A stretch of DNA of 33,346 bases, taken from contig JAGWOC010000032.1 of the NCBI GenBank assembly GCA_028872875.1, positions 1 to 33,346 of the forward strand, read 5' to 3'. The notes under the pieces were generated by a model. It searched no databases. It saw only the letters and a program-made list of their open reading frames with translations, and was not told the origin of the DNA. The stretch's first letter is position 1. Each line of letters begins with the position of its first letter. The DNA comes from Chloroflexota bacterium (GTDB lineage: Bacteria > Chloroflexota > Dehalococcoidia > DSTF01 > JACRBR01). Made by a program: the position numbers and the translations under genes. This document shows, one piece after another, positions 8,520 to 16,419 of the stretch.

Positions 8520-9308
8520 CTACCTCCCATGTCTCACCCATGTGCGGATGCTCGCCGCACCCGCGCTGAGCGCGACCAGCGCGGCGGCGACTGCCGCCCA
8601 GCGCAGCCAGTCCGTACCCCCGCCGGCTGCCCTCTGGGCCTTCGCCGCCCCTTGCGGGCCGGCAGTGGGCGCCGCAGGCGCGGCGGGCCGGCGTACGTTG
8701 TCTGTCCCGCCGGGCGCCCCCGTCGTAGGAGTAGACGCCGCGGTGCCCGCGGGAGTTCCCGGTGTGGCAGGCGGCTCTGCGGCCGCGGCGGCCGCCTCCG
8801 GCGTCGCCGCGAGTCCGGGGGCAGAGCTCTCGGCGGCGGTTGTCCCCGGGGTGGGCGCCTGGGGCGCCGTCTGGCGCGGCGCGAAGGCGCCGGCCGGAGG
8901 CGATGCGGCGCCCGCCGCCGCGAGCTGCGCCCGCGGTGCCGCCCCCGGCTGCGCGCCGCCACCGCCGCCGAGCGTGTCGAGGGCGATGAGCACGACGAAG
9001 GCGACGGCGGCCGCGCCCGCCGTCGCCGGCAGTACGCGCAGCGCGAAGGATGGAGCTGGGCGGGGGCGGCTGGCCGTGACGTCGCGCGGGTGGAGGCGGA
9101 ACGAGCGCGGTGCGTCCTCGTCGGGGAGAGCTGCCAGCATCCCGCGCAATGCGCGCAGCTCGTCGACGCGCGCGGCGCAGCGGGGGCACGCCGCGATGTG
9201 TTGTGCGGCGCGCGCGGCTTCGCGGGTGCCGAGGCTGTCGTCGGCGAACGACGACAGCCTGGCATCCGGCTGGTGAGCCCGGCCCAGGACCGCGAACAGC
9301 TTCTTCAT
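8520..9308 (-). CDS. Zinc-finger transmembrane anti-sigma factor
   Basis: The 262-residue protein begins with a ZAS-type anti-sigma domain carrying HxxxCxxC (His37, Cys41, Cys44; HIAACPRC). A transmembrane helix lies at about 90-112. A long Ala/Pro/Thr-rich low-complexity segment (about 115-230) follows, and then a second hydrophobic helix near the C-terminus. The family holds its cognate ECF sigma factor at the membrane until stress. It lies 43 bases downstream of the sigma gene on the same strand, so the pairing is clear. An AAGGG ribosome site precedes ATG 9308. The second C-terminal helix is unusual; it would bring the C-terminus back to the cytoplasm if both helices span the membrane. 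Confidence 0.88.
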   Translation of the reverse strand: MKKLFAVLGRAHQPDARLSSFADDSLGTREAARAAQHIAACPRCAARVDELRALRGMLAALPDEDAPRSFRLHPRDVTASRPRPAPSFALRVLPATAGAAAVAFVVLIALDTLGGGGGAQPGAAPRAQLAAAGAASPPAGAFAPRQTAPQAPTPGTTAAESSAPGLAATPEAAAAAAEPPATPGTPAGTAASTPTTGAPGGTDNVRRPAAPAAPTAGPQGAAKAQRAAGGGTDWLRWAAVAAALVALSAGAASIRTWVRHGR

Positions 9309-9351
9309 ACCCGTGCCACCCTTCCCGGCGCATGATGGCCGGGCCCATGAT

Positions 9352-9966
9352 CTACGACGCCGGCTCCCCGCCGATCGTTCCCGCCGCGGTCAGTGCGCGG
9401 CGCAGCTTCTCGCGGCCGCGCGCGATGCGCGATTTCACGGTGCCGAGCGATGCGCGCGTGGTCTCGGCGATCTCGTCGTAGGAGCAGCCCTGCACGTCGC
9501 AGAGGATGACGGCGAGCCGCTGGTCTTCGGGCAGCCGCAGCAGGGCAGCGGCGATCAGGCGGCGCTGCTCCGCGCGCAGCGTCTCGGACTCGGGACCGGG
9601 CGCCGGGTCGGCGGGGTCCAGCAGGGGCTCGTCCGGGCGCGGAGGCTCGTCGAGCGAGAGCGCGGGCCGCCGGCGCCGGCGACGGAGCTCGTCGGTGCAG
9701 GCGTTGGCGGCGATGCGCAGCATCCAGGGCCGGAAGCGGTCACCCTTGCACGCCGCGATGTGACGAAAGGCCGAGAGGAACGCCTCCTGCGCGGCATCTT
9801 CGGCGAGCGCGGCGTTGCCGAGCATCCGCAGGCAGAGGTTGTAGACAGCGCGCTGGTGAAGGTCGACGAGCGAGTTGAACGCGTCGAAGTCGCCGAGACG
9901 GGCGCGGCGCAGGGCCGCCGCCTCCTGGGCCTGAGCCTGCGACGAGGAGCCGGCCGACACGTTCAT
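9352..9966 (-). CDS. ECF RNA polymerase sigma factor (RpoE-like)
   Basis: The 204-residue protein has a sigma-70 region 2 (about 28-98, including AEDAAQEAFLSAF and the WMLRIAANACTDELRR stretch). An acidic Pro-rich linker separates it from region 4 (about 137-190, with YDEIAETTRASLGTVKSRIARGR). It would direct polymerase to a stress regulon and is controlled by the adjacent anti-sigma factor. Two ATGs are possible. The upstream one (9978) overlaps a TAGAAT -10 box at 9982-9977, so I chose 9966. That start lies ten bases after the box with no Shine-Dalgarno, implying a leaderless or nearly leaderless message. The gene is divergent from lepB. Confidence 0.93.
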   Translation of the reverse strand: MNVSAGSSSQAQAQEAAALRRARLGDFDAFNSLVDLHQRAVYNLCLRMLGNAALAEDAAQEAFLSAFRHIAACKGDRFRPWMLRIAANACTDELRRRRRRPALSLDEPPRPDEPLLDPADPAPGPESETLRAEQRRLIAAALLRLPEDQRLAVILCDVQGCSYDEIAETTRASLGTVKSRIARGREKLRRALTAAGTIGGEPAS

Positions 9967-9976
9967 TGCGCGGCGC

Positions 9977-9982
9977 ATTCTA
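9977..9982 (-). promoter_or_regulatory. -10 box (TAGAAT) for the sigma operon
   Basis: TAGAAT on the minus strand ends ten bases before ATG 9966. No -35 of sigma-70 type is seen. Its position decides the start codon, because the other candidate ATG would lie inside the box. Confidence 0.5.
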
Positions 9983-10020
9983 ACAGAGCGGGGCCCCGGG
10001 GCGGCGATGGCGCGGCATGG

Positions 10021-10026
10021 TACAAT
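10021..10026 (+). promoter_or_regulatory. -10 box (TACAAT) for lepB
   Basis: GGTACAATGG ends nine bases before the lepB ATG at 10036. A transcript initiating seven or so bases after the box would have almost no 5' leader. No Shine-Dalgarno and no -35 hexamer are seen. Confidence 0.6.
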
Positions 10027-10035
10027 GGGCGGCTT

Positions 10036-11061
10036 ATGTCTGACGATCCCACTCGCCGGGAGCCGGAGACCGACCCCTCATCTGCCCCGGCTGAGCGCAG
10101 GCTCGACCGCCCTGAAACGCACCTGAACGACGGCGCAGCGCCCGGGCCGGGCGACATGGCGGCCGCGACCGATACCGACCGCTGGCGGCGGCCTGGCGAC
10201 GGCGACGCTGAGGTCCGGGCGCCGTCGGCGGAGGCGCCCGCGCCCGCCGCGGCCACCGCTGGGCAGCCGCGCGCCGCGGCGGATCAGGCGGGCGTCCAGG
10301 CTGACCCGTACGGTGACGTGCCTGCTGCCCTCGAGCTGTCGTACGGGAACACCGACCTGGGGCTGAGCGAGCGGGCGTTCGAGCGCACCTTCCCCTACGA
10401 AGGTGCGGAAGGGCGCCGCCGGCGCGCGAAGGCCCGCCGGTTCGGCCGCGAGCTGGTCGAGACGCTGATCCTGGCTGTCCTGATCTTCTTCGCGGTGAAG
10501 GCGGTCGTGCAGAACTTCCGCGTCGAGGGGTCGAGCATGCTGCCCTCGCTCACGAACAACGAGTACCTGCTGGTGAACAAGGCGATCTACTACCGGGTCG
10601 ATACGCACGAGCTGCACAAGTTCCTGCCCTTCATCCCGGACACTGGTGCAAAGAAGTTTCTGTTCCGGGCGCCGCAGCGGGGTGACGTGATCGTCTTCAA
10701 GTTCCCGCTCGACCCGAGCCGCGACTTCATCAAGCGGGTGATCGGCGTGCCCGGGGACACGGTGCAAGTGAAGGACGCGAAGGTGTTCATCAACGGTTCG
10801 CCGCTGGTCGAGCCGTACGAGCTGTCGGCGCCGAACTACACCTACGGTCCGAAGACGGTGCCGCCGGGGGAGTACTTCGTGCTCGGCGATAACCGCAACA
10901 ACAGCTACGACTCGCACGCGTGGCAGGCGGCGTGCAGCCCGCAGCAGACGTGCGACTTCGTGCCGGAAGCGAACATCATCGGCCAGGCGTGGGTCACGTA
11001 CTGGCCGTTCAGCGAGTTCGGCTTCGTGAACAACACATCGCTCAAGCCGCAGGCGCCGTAG
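10036..11061 (+). CDS. lepB: Signal peptidase I
   Basis: The 341-residue protein is a type I signal peptidase that cleaves signal peptides at the outer membrane face. The transmembrane helix is at about 142-160. It is followed by the nucleophile motif EGSSMLPS (Ser167), the lysine motif RDFIKRVIGVPGD (Lys233) and box E GDNRNNSYDSHAW (286-296). Two features are odd. A 130-residue hydrophilic, Pro/Ala/Asp-rich cytoplasmic extension precedes the membrane helix. A Cys pair (C300, C306) sits in a short insert right after box E. The TACAAT box nine bases before ATG 10036 supports this start and thus the extension. It is divergent from the ECF sigma operon. Confidence 0.95.
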   Translation: MSDDPTRREPETDPSSAPAERRLDRPETHLNDGAAPGPGDMAAATDTDRWRRPGDGDAEVRAPSAEAPAPAAATAGQPRAAADQAGVQADPYGDVPAALELSYGNTDLGLSERAFERTFPYEGAEGRRRRAKARRFGRELVETLILAVLIFFAVKAVVQNFRVEGSSMLPSLTNNEYLLVNKAIYYRVDTHELHKFLPFIPDTGAKKFLFRAPQRGDVIVFKFPLDPSRDFIKRVIGVPGDTVQVKDAKVFINGSPLVEPYELSAPNYTYGPKTVPPGEYFVLGDNRNNSYDSHAWQAACSPQQTCDFVPEANIIGQAWVTYWPFSEFGFVNNTSLKPQAP

Positions 11062-11072
11062 GGCCCGACGCG

Positions 11073-12149
11073 CTACTTCCGCGCGATGAAGGCAGCGTAG
11101 AGCGGCTGCTCCAGGTCGAGCTCGCGGAGGTCGCGCAGGCCCGCTTCGGCCGCCATCTCGCGGATCTCGCGCGCGGTGAAGAAGCCCACGGCAGGGCCGC
11201 CCTTGGCGATCGCCTGGGGGATCTCGTACGACAGGTCGATGTGCGCGAGGACGGCGTTGTAGTCGCCGACGGCGTCCTCGATGCGCTCCGCGCCGCGAAT
11301 CTCGGTGATCAGGAGCACGCCGTCGTCCTTCAGCGCGCGGCGGACGTTCGCGAGGACGAGGCGCGCATCGTCCATCTCGTGCAGGGAGATCTGCGTGTAG
11401 ATGAAGTCGAAGGCGTCCTCGCTGGTTAGGTCTTCGGCGCGCATCTCTTCGGCGTGGACGTGCTCGCCCAGGCCCGCCTCTTCGATGCGCGCGCGGGCGA
11501 GCTCGATGGACGTCGGGTCGGAGTCGAGTCCGGTAACGGTGCAGTTCGGGAACGTGCGGGCGAGCGCGACGAGGCCGGCGCCGGCGCCGCAGCCGAGCTC
11601 AAGGATGGTGCCGGATTCGGCGAGGGCGCGGCCGAGCTGCGGGAGTTCCGGCAGGAGCACGCTCGGGAGGAACATCTCGTACGCTGCCTTGCTGAAGGCG
11701 TGGATCGTCTCGACCATCTCGCGCCCGAACTCGGCGAAGGGGATGCCCTCGCCGGTGCGGAAGCAGGCTTCGACACGGTCCGCGAGCCGCGATTCGACGC
11801 CGAAGTTGGTGACGAGGCCGGCGCTGTACTGGAAGTCCGCGTCGTCGAGGAGGAGTGCGTCCATGTGGGGCGCCAGGCGCAGGCGTGCGGACCCCGCGTC
11901 GTAGGCGACGAGCTCGCAGGCCGCCGCGATCTTCGCCCAGGCGCGCAGGTAGCGCCCATCGACGCCGCACTGCGTGCAGAGATCCTCGACGGTGAGGCCG
12001 GCGGGAGCGTCGGCGAGCGCGCGCAGGAGCCCGAGCCTCAGTCCGTAGTACGAGGCGCGGAGCGCGGCGGCGCCGGCGGCCCACGAGAAGATCCGGAGGG
12101 CCTGCTCGTCCTTTGTTACGTAGGATCGTTCGATCACGTCGGACTCCAT
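11073..12149 (-). CDS. SAM-dependent methyltransferase with winged-helix N-domain
   Basis: The 358-residue protein has an N-terminal helical/winged-helix region (about 20-95), as in dimerising small-molecule methyltransferases of the Rv2258c-like type. It is followed by a Rossmann-fold domain with motif I ILELGCGAGAG at 182-192 and an acidic residue after strand two (GLDSDP). A later stretch, FDFIYTQISLHEMDD, fits motif IV and post-motif. The upstream frame is open but has no homologous content, so I chose ATG 12149. There is no obvious ribosome site. It is convergent with lepB (11-base gap) and divergent from phhB. The substrate is unknown; the CHLHE-like stretch is not of a nucleic-acid type. 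Confidence 0.85.
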   Translation of the reverse strand: MESDVIERSYVTKDEQALRIFSWAAGAAALRASYYGLRLGLLRALADAPAGLTVEDLCTQCGVDGRYLRAWAKIAAACELVAYDAGSARLRLAPHMDALLLDDADFQYSAGLVTNFGVESRLADRVEACFRTGEGIPFAEFGREMVETIHAFSKAAYEMFLPSVLLPELPQLGRALAESGTILELGCGAGAGLVALARTFPNCTVTGLDSDPTSIELARARIEEAGLGEHVHAEEMRAEDLTSEDAFDFIYTQISLHEMDDARLVLANVRRALKDDGVLLITEIRGAERIEDAVGDYNAVLAHIDLSYEIPQAIAKGGPAVGFFTAREIREMAAEAGLRDLRELDLEQPLYAAFIARK

Positions 12150-12320
12150 TGTCGCACAGGCGAAGCCGCGGGCCTCGCCCGGAAGCATGCGGGGGCGGGC
12201 GTGCGTGGCCACACGGCCCTTGGCACACGCGGGGCACCCGCTATTACACCCGATCGGCCGCTCCGGCGACAGCAAGGCGGCCGCCGCGCCCGGGACGCGC
12301 GGCCGTGCGCCACGTCCCGC

Positions 12321-12326
12321 TACAAT
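12321..12326 (+). promoter_or_regulatory. -10 box (TACAAT) for phhB-dedA
   Basis: GCTACAATGG is identical over ten bases to the element upstream of dnaJ. It lies 38 bases before the phhB ATG, leaving room for the GGGAGAG ribosome site. No -35 is visible. Confidence 0.5.
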
Positions 12327-12364
12327 GGTCGCAGCGGCCGGCGGGAACCGGGAGAGGCACTCCG

Positions 12365-12643
12365 ATGGCACACCTGGACGCGAGCGAGGTCGATGGGCGT
12401 CTCGGGGCACACCCGGGGTGGGAGCGCCGCGGTGACGAGATCCGCAAGGAGTTCGCGTTCGCCGACTTCCGGAAGGCGATGGCATTCGTCAACCGGGTGG
12501 CGGACGCGGCGAACGCCGCGGACCATCATCCCGACATCACGATCCGTTACAACCGGGTGACGATGATGCTCTCGACGCACAGCGAGGGCGGCGTGACAGA
12601 GAAAGACTTCGACATGGCGGCGCGCATCGACGCCGTCATCTGA
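12365..12643 (+). CDS. phhB: Pterin-4a-carbinolamine dehydratase family protein
   Basis: The 92-residue protein matches 4a-hydroxytetrahydrobiopterin dehydratase in length and motif. The signature ADHHPDI (52-58), followed by a Tyr at 62, holds the catalytic His pair. In the classical role it recycles pterin after aromatic amino acid hydroxylation. No hydroxylase gene is near, so another pterin-linked role is possible. A GGGAGAGG ribosome site precedes the ATG. It leads a two-gene unit with dedA, 12 bases downstream. Confidence 0.92.
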   Translation: MAHLDASEVDGRLGAHPGWERRGDEIRKEFAFADFRKAMAFVNRVADAANAADHHPDITIRYNRVTMMLSTHSEGGVTEKDFDMAARIDAVI

Positions 12644-12655
12644 CGGGCGCGTGCC

Positions 12656-13486
12656 ATGAGCGGGGGATTCGTGGACGAAGCCAGGGACGAAGAGAGCGCG
12701 GCGGCCGACTGGATCCAGCGCAATTTCAGTTGGCTGGTGCTCGTGGGCGCGCTGGTGATCATCGTGTTGCCGCGCCTCTCGCCGTTCCAGCCGGTGAACG
12801 ACTATCTCAACGTCTTCCAGCGCCTCAGCGAGTGGATCCTCGGAAAGCTCCAGTCGCTCTTCAAGGACTACGGGTACTACGTCGTGTTTTTCGGGGTGCT
12901 TGCCGAGAACACGCTGCTGCTGGGCCTGCTCGTGCCGGGCACGATCATCCTGATCCTCGCGGGGCTCTCGGCGCAGAACGGCACGATCAACTTGCCACTG
13001 GTGATCGCGCTGGGCGTCAGCGCCGCGCTCATCGGCGACACGGTCAGCTATCACATTGGCCGCATGGGCTGGACGCGCCTGTTCGAGCGCATGGGCATGA
13101 ACCCGATGATCGAGAAGGTGCGCGGGCCGATGGAGTCGAACCGGCGCTGGATCATCCTCGCGTATCACTTCGCGGGCTACTCCCGGGCCGTGGGGCCGGC
13201 GGCCGCCGGCATCTTCAAGATCCCGTACCGGAGCTGGGCGCCGCTCGACTACATCGGCGCGACCGTCTGGGCGCTGGCGTACGTGGCGGTCGGCGTGATC
13301 GTCGGGCTGTTCGGGGTGCAGTTCGGCGACACGAAGCGGATGGCGCGGCTGATCGAGGTGGCGTTCACGGGCATCCTCGTCGTGGCGCTTGCGGTCACGA
13401 TCTGGCGGTCGGCGCGCAGGGCGCGTGCAGCCGCGGCGGTCGATGACGATGCGATCGCGCTCGCAGTGCCCGCGGAGGACGAGTAG
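12656..13486 (+). CDS. DedA-family membrane protein
   Basis: The 276-residue protein has the DedA/VTT hydrophobic profile with a hydrophilic Asp/Glu-rich start. Conserved elements are ENTLLLGLLVPGTIILILAG, with the acidic residue and Pro-Gly, then GDTVSYHIGRMGW. The HFAGYSRAVGPAAAGIFKIP stretch holds the conserved Arg and Gly-Pro. The family includes lipid scramblases and flippases acting on undecaprenyl phosphate or phosphatidylethanolamine and supports envelope integrity. An acidic C-terminal tail is present. It is probably co-transcribed with phhB, though no functional link is known to me. Confidence 0.9.
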   Translation: MSGGFVDEARDEESAAADWIQRNFSWLVLVGALVIIVLPRLSPFQPVNDYLNVFQRLSEWILGKLQSLFKDYGYYVVFFGVLAENTLLLGLLVPGTIILILAGLSAQNGTINLPLVIALGVSAALIGDTVSYHIGRMGWTRLFERMGMNPMIEKVRGPMESNRRWIILAYHFAGYSRAVGPAAAGIFKIPYRSWAPLDYIGATVWALAYVAVGVIVGLFGVQFGDTKRMARLIEVAFTGILVVALAVTIWRSARRARAAAAVDDDAIALAVPAEDE

Positions 13487-13538
13487 CCGCAGGCCGCTGG
13501 CTGCCGGGCGCGGCGCCGGCACAGCCCGCGCGATTTGC

Positions 13539-13544
13539 TACCAT
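13539..13544 (+). promoter_or_regulatory. Possible -10 box (TACCAT) for the mug operon
   Basis: TGCTACCATG lies 77 bases before the mug ATG at 13622 in the 135-base gap after dedA. The form TACCAT also precedes dinB and the FTR1-like gene. No -35 is recognisable. Confidence 0.3.
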
Positions 13545-13621
13545 GTTGCTGGCCGGCCGGCGACCCGCCGGCGGCGGCACCGCGACGCGCGTAGCGACAG
13601 ACTGGCCCGCAATCCGACTCC

Positions 13622-14152
13622 ATGCCCAGACCGCTCCCCGATTACCTGCGCCCCGGGCTCGACCTCGTGGTTGTCGGGATCAATCCCGGCATGAGGTCCG
13701 CCGCGGCGGGCCACCACTACGCCGGCCCGGGTAACCACTTCTGGCCGCTGCTGTTCGCGTGCGGGCTCGTCGATGAGCCGCTGACGTGTACGCAGGACGC
13801 GCGCGTGCTGGAGTGGGATATCGGGCTCACGAACATGGTGGATCGCGCGTCCCCTTCCGTCCGCGACCTCTCGCCGAGTGAGCTGCGCGCGGGCGCTGCT
13901 ATTCTACGCCGGAAGCTGCTGCGCGCCGCGCCGCGCGTCGTCTGCTTCAACGGCAAGCGGATCTACGAGGTCTTCGCCGGTCATCCGTGCGTGTTCGGCC
14001 TGCAGCCGGAGCGCATCGGCGCGTCCGCCGTGTTCGTGATGCCGTCGACGAGCGCGCGCACGGCGGCGTACCAGCGCGCGGACAAGCTCCGCTTCTTCCG
14101 TGAGCTGCGGGCGATTGTCGATGCGGCGCGCACGCAGGAGGTCATGGCATGA
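13622..14152 (+). CDS. mug: G/U mismatch-specific uracil-DNA glycosylase
   Basis: The 176-residue protein is a Mug/TDG-type glycosylase that removes uracil or thymine opposite guanine in base excision repair. Motif one, GINPGMRSAAAGHHYAGPGN (19-38), holds the Asn that positions the attacking water, and the downstream MPSTSARTAAY loop is the intercalation motif. Length is typical for the family. No strong ribosome site precedes the ATG. Its TGA overlaps the ATG of the following zinc-ribbon gene (ATGA), starting a four-gene overlapping unit with prmA and rsmE. Confidence 0.93.
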   Translation: MPRPLPDYLRPGLDLVVVGINPGMRSAAAGHHYAGPGNHFWPLLFACGLVDEPLTCTQDARVLEWDIGLTNMVDRASPSVRDLSPSELRAGAAILRRKLLRAAPRVVCFNGKRIYEVFAGHPCVFGLQPERIGASAVFVMPSTSARTAAYQRADKLRFFRELRAIVDAARTQEVMA

Positions 14153-14730
14153 GCGGCGCCTCCGCCGGCGGCGACCTGCCGGTGTTTTCGAAGCGGCTCG
14201 ACGAGCTGATGGCGAGCATGCTCGCGGGGGAGGCGCCGAACGTCGGCCGCTTCTGCGGCTACTGCTACACGCCGCTTGGCAAGCACGCGGACGCGTGCGC
14301 GCACTGCGCGCGCACGACGGCGCAGTACGCGCCGGTCGCGAAGATCCCGGCGGAGTTCTTCGCGCTCTACAAGCGGATGCGCCACCGCGAGAGCGTGATC
14401 GTCAATTCGTTCGCGTTTGCGGGCCTGGGCCTGGGGCTGCTGTTGTTCATCGTCATCGTGGCCATCGCCGTGTACCGCTTCAACGCGTCGCTGTGGTGGA
14501 TGGCCGGCGCGACGGCGGTGCTGATCGTCGGTGGCCGAGTGTTCGCGGGGATCCTCGGCGGCTGGATCGGCGACTCGATCGGCTACGACGTGGCGCGCCG
14601 CAAGCTCGCCGTCGAGTGGCAGGCCTACGAGCACGAACGGGAGGCGCGCCTGCGCCCGCCGGCGGCACCCGAGCGGAGCGAGGCCGGCGCAGCGCCCGCC
14701 GGCACCTCCCAGACGGGCCGTACGGCCTGA
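14149..14730 (+). CDS. Zinc-ribbon membrane protein, unknown function
   Basis: The 193-residue protein starts within the mug stop (ATGA overlap). It has a zinc-ribbon CxxC-CxxC (C36/C39 and C50/C53; FCGYCYTPLGKHADACAHC). Two transmembrane helices follow at about 88-110 and 115-145, then a charged, Pro/Ala-rich C-terminal tail. I do not recognise a family beyond the zinc ribbon. Its position between a repair glycosylase and two ribosome/rRNA methylases gives no firm role. The ribbon is predicted to face the cytoplasm. Confidence 0.75.
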   Translation: MSGASAGGDLPVFSKRLDELMASMLAGEAPNVGRFCGYCYTPLGKHADACAHCARTTAQYAPVAKIPAEFFALYKRMRHRESVIVNSFAFAGLGLGLLLFIVIVAIAVYRFNASLWWMAGATAVLIVGGRVFAGILGGWIGDSIGYDVARRKLAVEWQAYEHEREARLRPPAAPERSEAGAAPAGTSQTGRTA

Positions 14731-14738
14731 CCGGCCCG

Positions 14739-15647
14739 GTGCGCTACATCGAGCTGTCCGCCGCCGTCGACCCTGCGTGCGCCGAAGCCGCGGCCGATGT
14801 GCTGCGCGCACTCACAGGCGGCGGTGTTGCGATCGAAGCGCCGTTCACGCAACAAGACCTGGAAGCGGGCGCCGTGCGCAGCGCTGATGGCGCGGCGTTG
14901 GTGCGCGCGTACGTCGCGGACGGCGCGCGGAGCGCCTCGCTGGTGCGCACCGCCGCAGACGCGCTGCGCGCCGCGGGGATCCGCGCGGAGGTCACCGCGG
15001 GTGCGGTCGACGAGCAGGACTGGGCGGAGGCGTGGAAGGAGCACTTCCATATCGAGCGCTTCGGGCGGGTGGTCGTCGTGCCGTCGTGGCGCGCGTACGA
15101 CGCGTCGCCGAGCGACATCGTGCTGACGCTCGACCCCGGCATGGCGTTCGGCACCGGGCAGCACGAGACGACGCGCATGTGCATGGAGGCGCTCGGCCAC
15201 TGTGTGCGGCCGGGCGCGCGGGTGCTCGACGCCGGCTGCGGCTCCGGCATCCTCGCCATCGCGGCGGCGAAGCTGGGCGCGGCCGGCGTGCTGGCGGTGG
15301 ACATCGACCCGGATTGCGTGCGGATCACGGGCGAGAACGCGCGCGCCAATGGCGTGGACGCGTCCGTGCGCGCGGAGCTGGCGCGTCCGGGCGACGCGGC
15401 GTGGGCGGCGGCGGGGATGTTCGACGTGGTCGTCGCGAACATCATCGCGGCGACCATCATCGATCTCGCGCCGTCGCTCGTGGGTGCGCTGGCGGCGGAC
15501 GGCCGGCTGATCGTGTCGGGGATCATCGCCGCGCGGGAGGCGGAGGTGTGCGCTGCGCTCGCCGGCGCAGGCGCGCGCCTCGACGGTGTGCGGGCGATGG
15601 GCGCCTGGCGGTGCATCGAGGCTGTGCGCGCGGACCGGGTGACATGA
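14739..15647 (+). CDS. prmA: Ribosomal protein L11 methyltransferase
   Basis: The 302-residue product methylates L11 of the large ribosomal subunit using SAM. The substrate-recognition domain covers about 1-95. The linker and catalytic domain begin with EEDW-like DEQDWAEAWKEHF. Diagnostic motifs are LDPGMAFGTGQHETTR, SAM motif I VLDAGCGSGILAIAAAKLGA, and VVANIIAATIIDLAP in place of the NPP(Y/F) motif. I assigned GTG 14739, eight bases after the previous stop, since it places the normal PrmA N-terminus; no Shine-Dalgarno is obvious, so coupling is likely. Its TGA overlaps the rsmE ATG (ATGA). The frame continues far upstream but over another gene. Confidence 0.93.
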   Translation: MRYIELSAAVDPACAEAAADVLRALTGGGVAIEAPFTQQDLEAGAVRSADGAALVRAYVADGARSASLVRTAADALRAAGIRAEVTAGAVDEQDWAEAWKEHFHIERFGRVVVVPSWRAYDASPSDIVLTLDPGMAFGTGQHETTRMCMEALGHCVRPGARVLDAGCGSGILAIAAAKLGAAGVLAVDIDPDCVRITGENARANGVDASVRAELARPGDAAWAAAGMFDVVVANIIAATIIDLAPSLVGALAADGRLIVSGIIAAREAEVCAALAGAGARLDGVRAMGAWRCIEAVRADRVT

Positions 15648-16393
15648 CGCGGAGATTCTACGTCGAGCGCATCGCGGCGGACCATGGCGCCGTGACGCTC
15701 GAAGGCGCGCTGGCGCAGCGCATCGCGAAGGTGCTCCGGCTGCGTGCCGGCGATGAGGTGGTGCTGTTCGACGGCGGCGGCGACGACGTGCGGGTGCGAC
15801 TCGATCAGGTCGGGCCGCGAGGCGTGAGCGGGCGCGTGGTCGAGCGGGTTGCCGGGCCGCCGGAGCCGCATGTGAAGGTGCACCTGTACCAGTCGATCAC
15901 GAAGGGCGAGCGTTTCGCCTGGCTGCTCGAGAAGGGGACGGAGATCGGCGTGGCACGCTTCGTGCCGCTGATCGCCGCCCGCGCCGTCGTGCGGCCGGGC
16001 GCGGGCAGCCCGAAGGCCGGGCGGTGGCGCCGGATCGTCGCCGAGGCGGCGGAGCAGTGCGGGCGCAGCGCGGTCCCGGCGGTGGAGGCGCCGCAGCGGT
16101 TCGACGACGCGCTTGCGTCCGCCCCCGGCGTCCTCGTGCTGCCGTACGAGAGCGCGGACGAGGGCGAGCGCAACATGCGGGCCGCGCTCGATGGCGAGAT
16201 CGACGCGTTGTTCGCGCTCGGCGCGGTCAGCATCTTCATCGGCCCGGAGGGCGGGTTCGAACCGGCGGAGGTGGAGCGCGCGAAGGAAGCGGGCGCATCG
16301 ATCGTGACGCTCGGGCGGCGCGTCCTCCGGTCCGAGACGGCTGGGCTGGTGGCCGCGACGCTGGCGCTGCACGCGACGGGTGAGCTCGGCTGA
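15644..16393 (+). CDS. rsmE: 16S rRNA (uracil1498-N3)-methyltransferase
   Basis: The 249-residue protein is a SPOUT-class RsmE that methylates N3 of U1498 in 16S rRNA. The N-terminal PUA-like domain starts RRFYVERI and includes KVLRLRAGDEVVLFDG. The C-terminal knotted domain has KGERFAWLLEKGTEIGVARF, SIFIGPEGGFEPAE and the SAM-loop LGRRVLRSETAGLVA. The start overlaps the prmA stop by four bases. prmA followed by rsmE is a widely conserved pair. Confidence 0.96.
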   Translation: MTRRFYVERIAADHGAVTLEGALAQRIAKVLRLRAGDEVVLFDGGGDDVRVRLDQVGPRGVSGRVVERVAGPPEPHVKVHLYQSITKGERFAWLLEKGTEIGVARFVPLIAARAVVRPGAGSPKAGRWRRIVAEAAEQCGRSAVPAVEAPQRFDDALASAPGVLVLPYESADEGERNMRAALDGEIDALFALGAVSIFIGPEGGFEPAEVERAKEAGASIVTLGRRVLRSETAGLVAATLALHATGELG

Positions 16394-16419
16394 GCGGGCC
16401 GATGGCGGCGGAAGGCGTC

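Noticed and set aside
12150-12485. 112-codon extension of the methyltransferase frame
   Set aside because: It is Pro/Arg-rich with no domain and overlaps phhB on the other strand.
16250-16270. GGTTCGAA-like segment suggesting a tRNA T arm
   Set aside because: It encodes the conserved GPEGGFEP motif of RsmE; no cloverleaf surrounds it.
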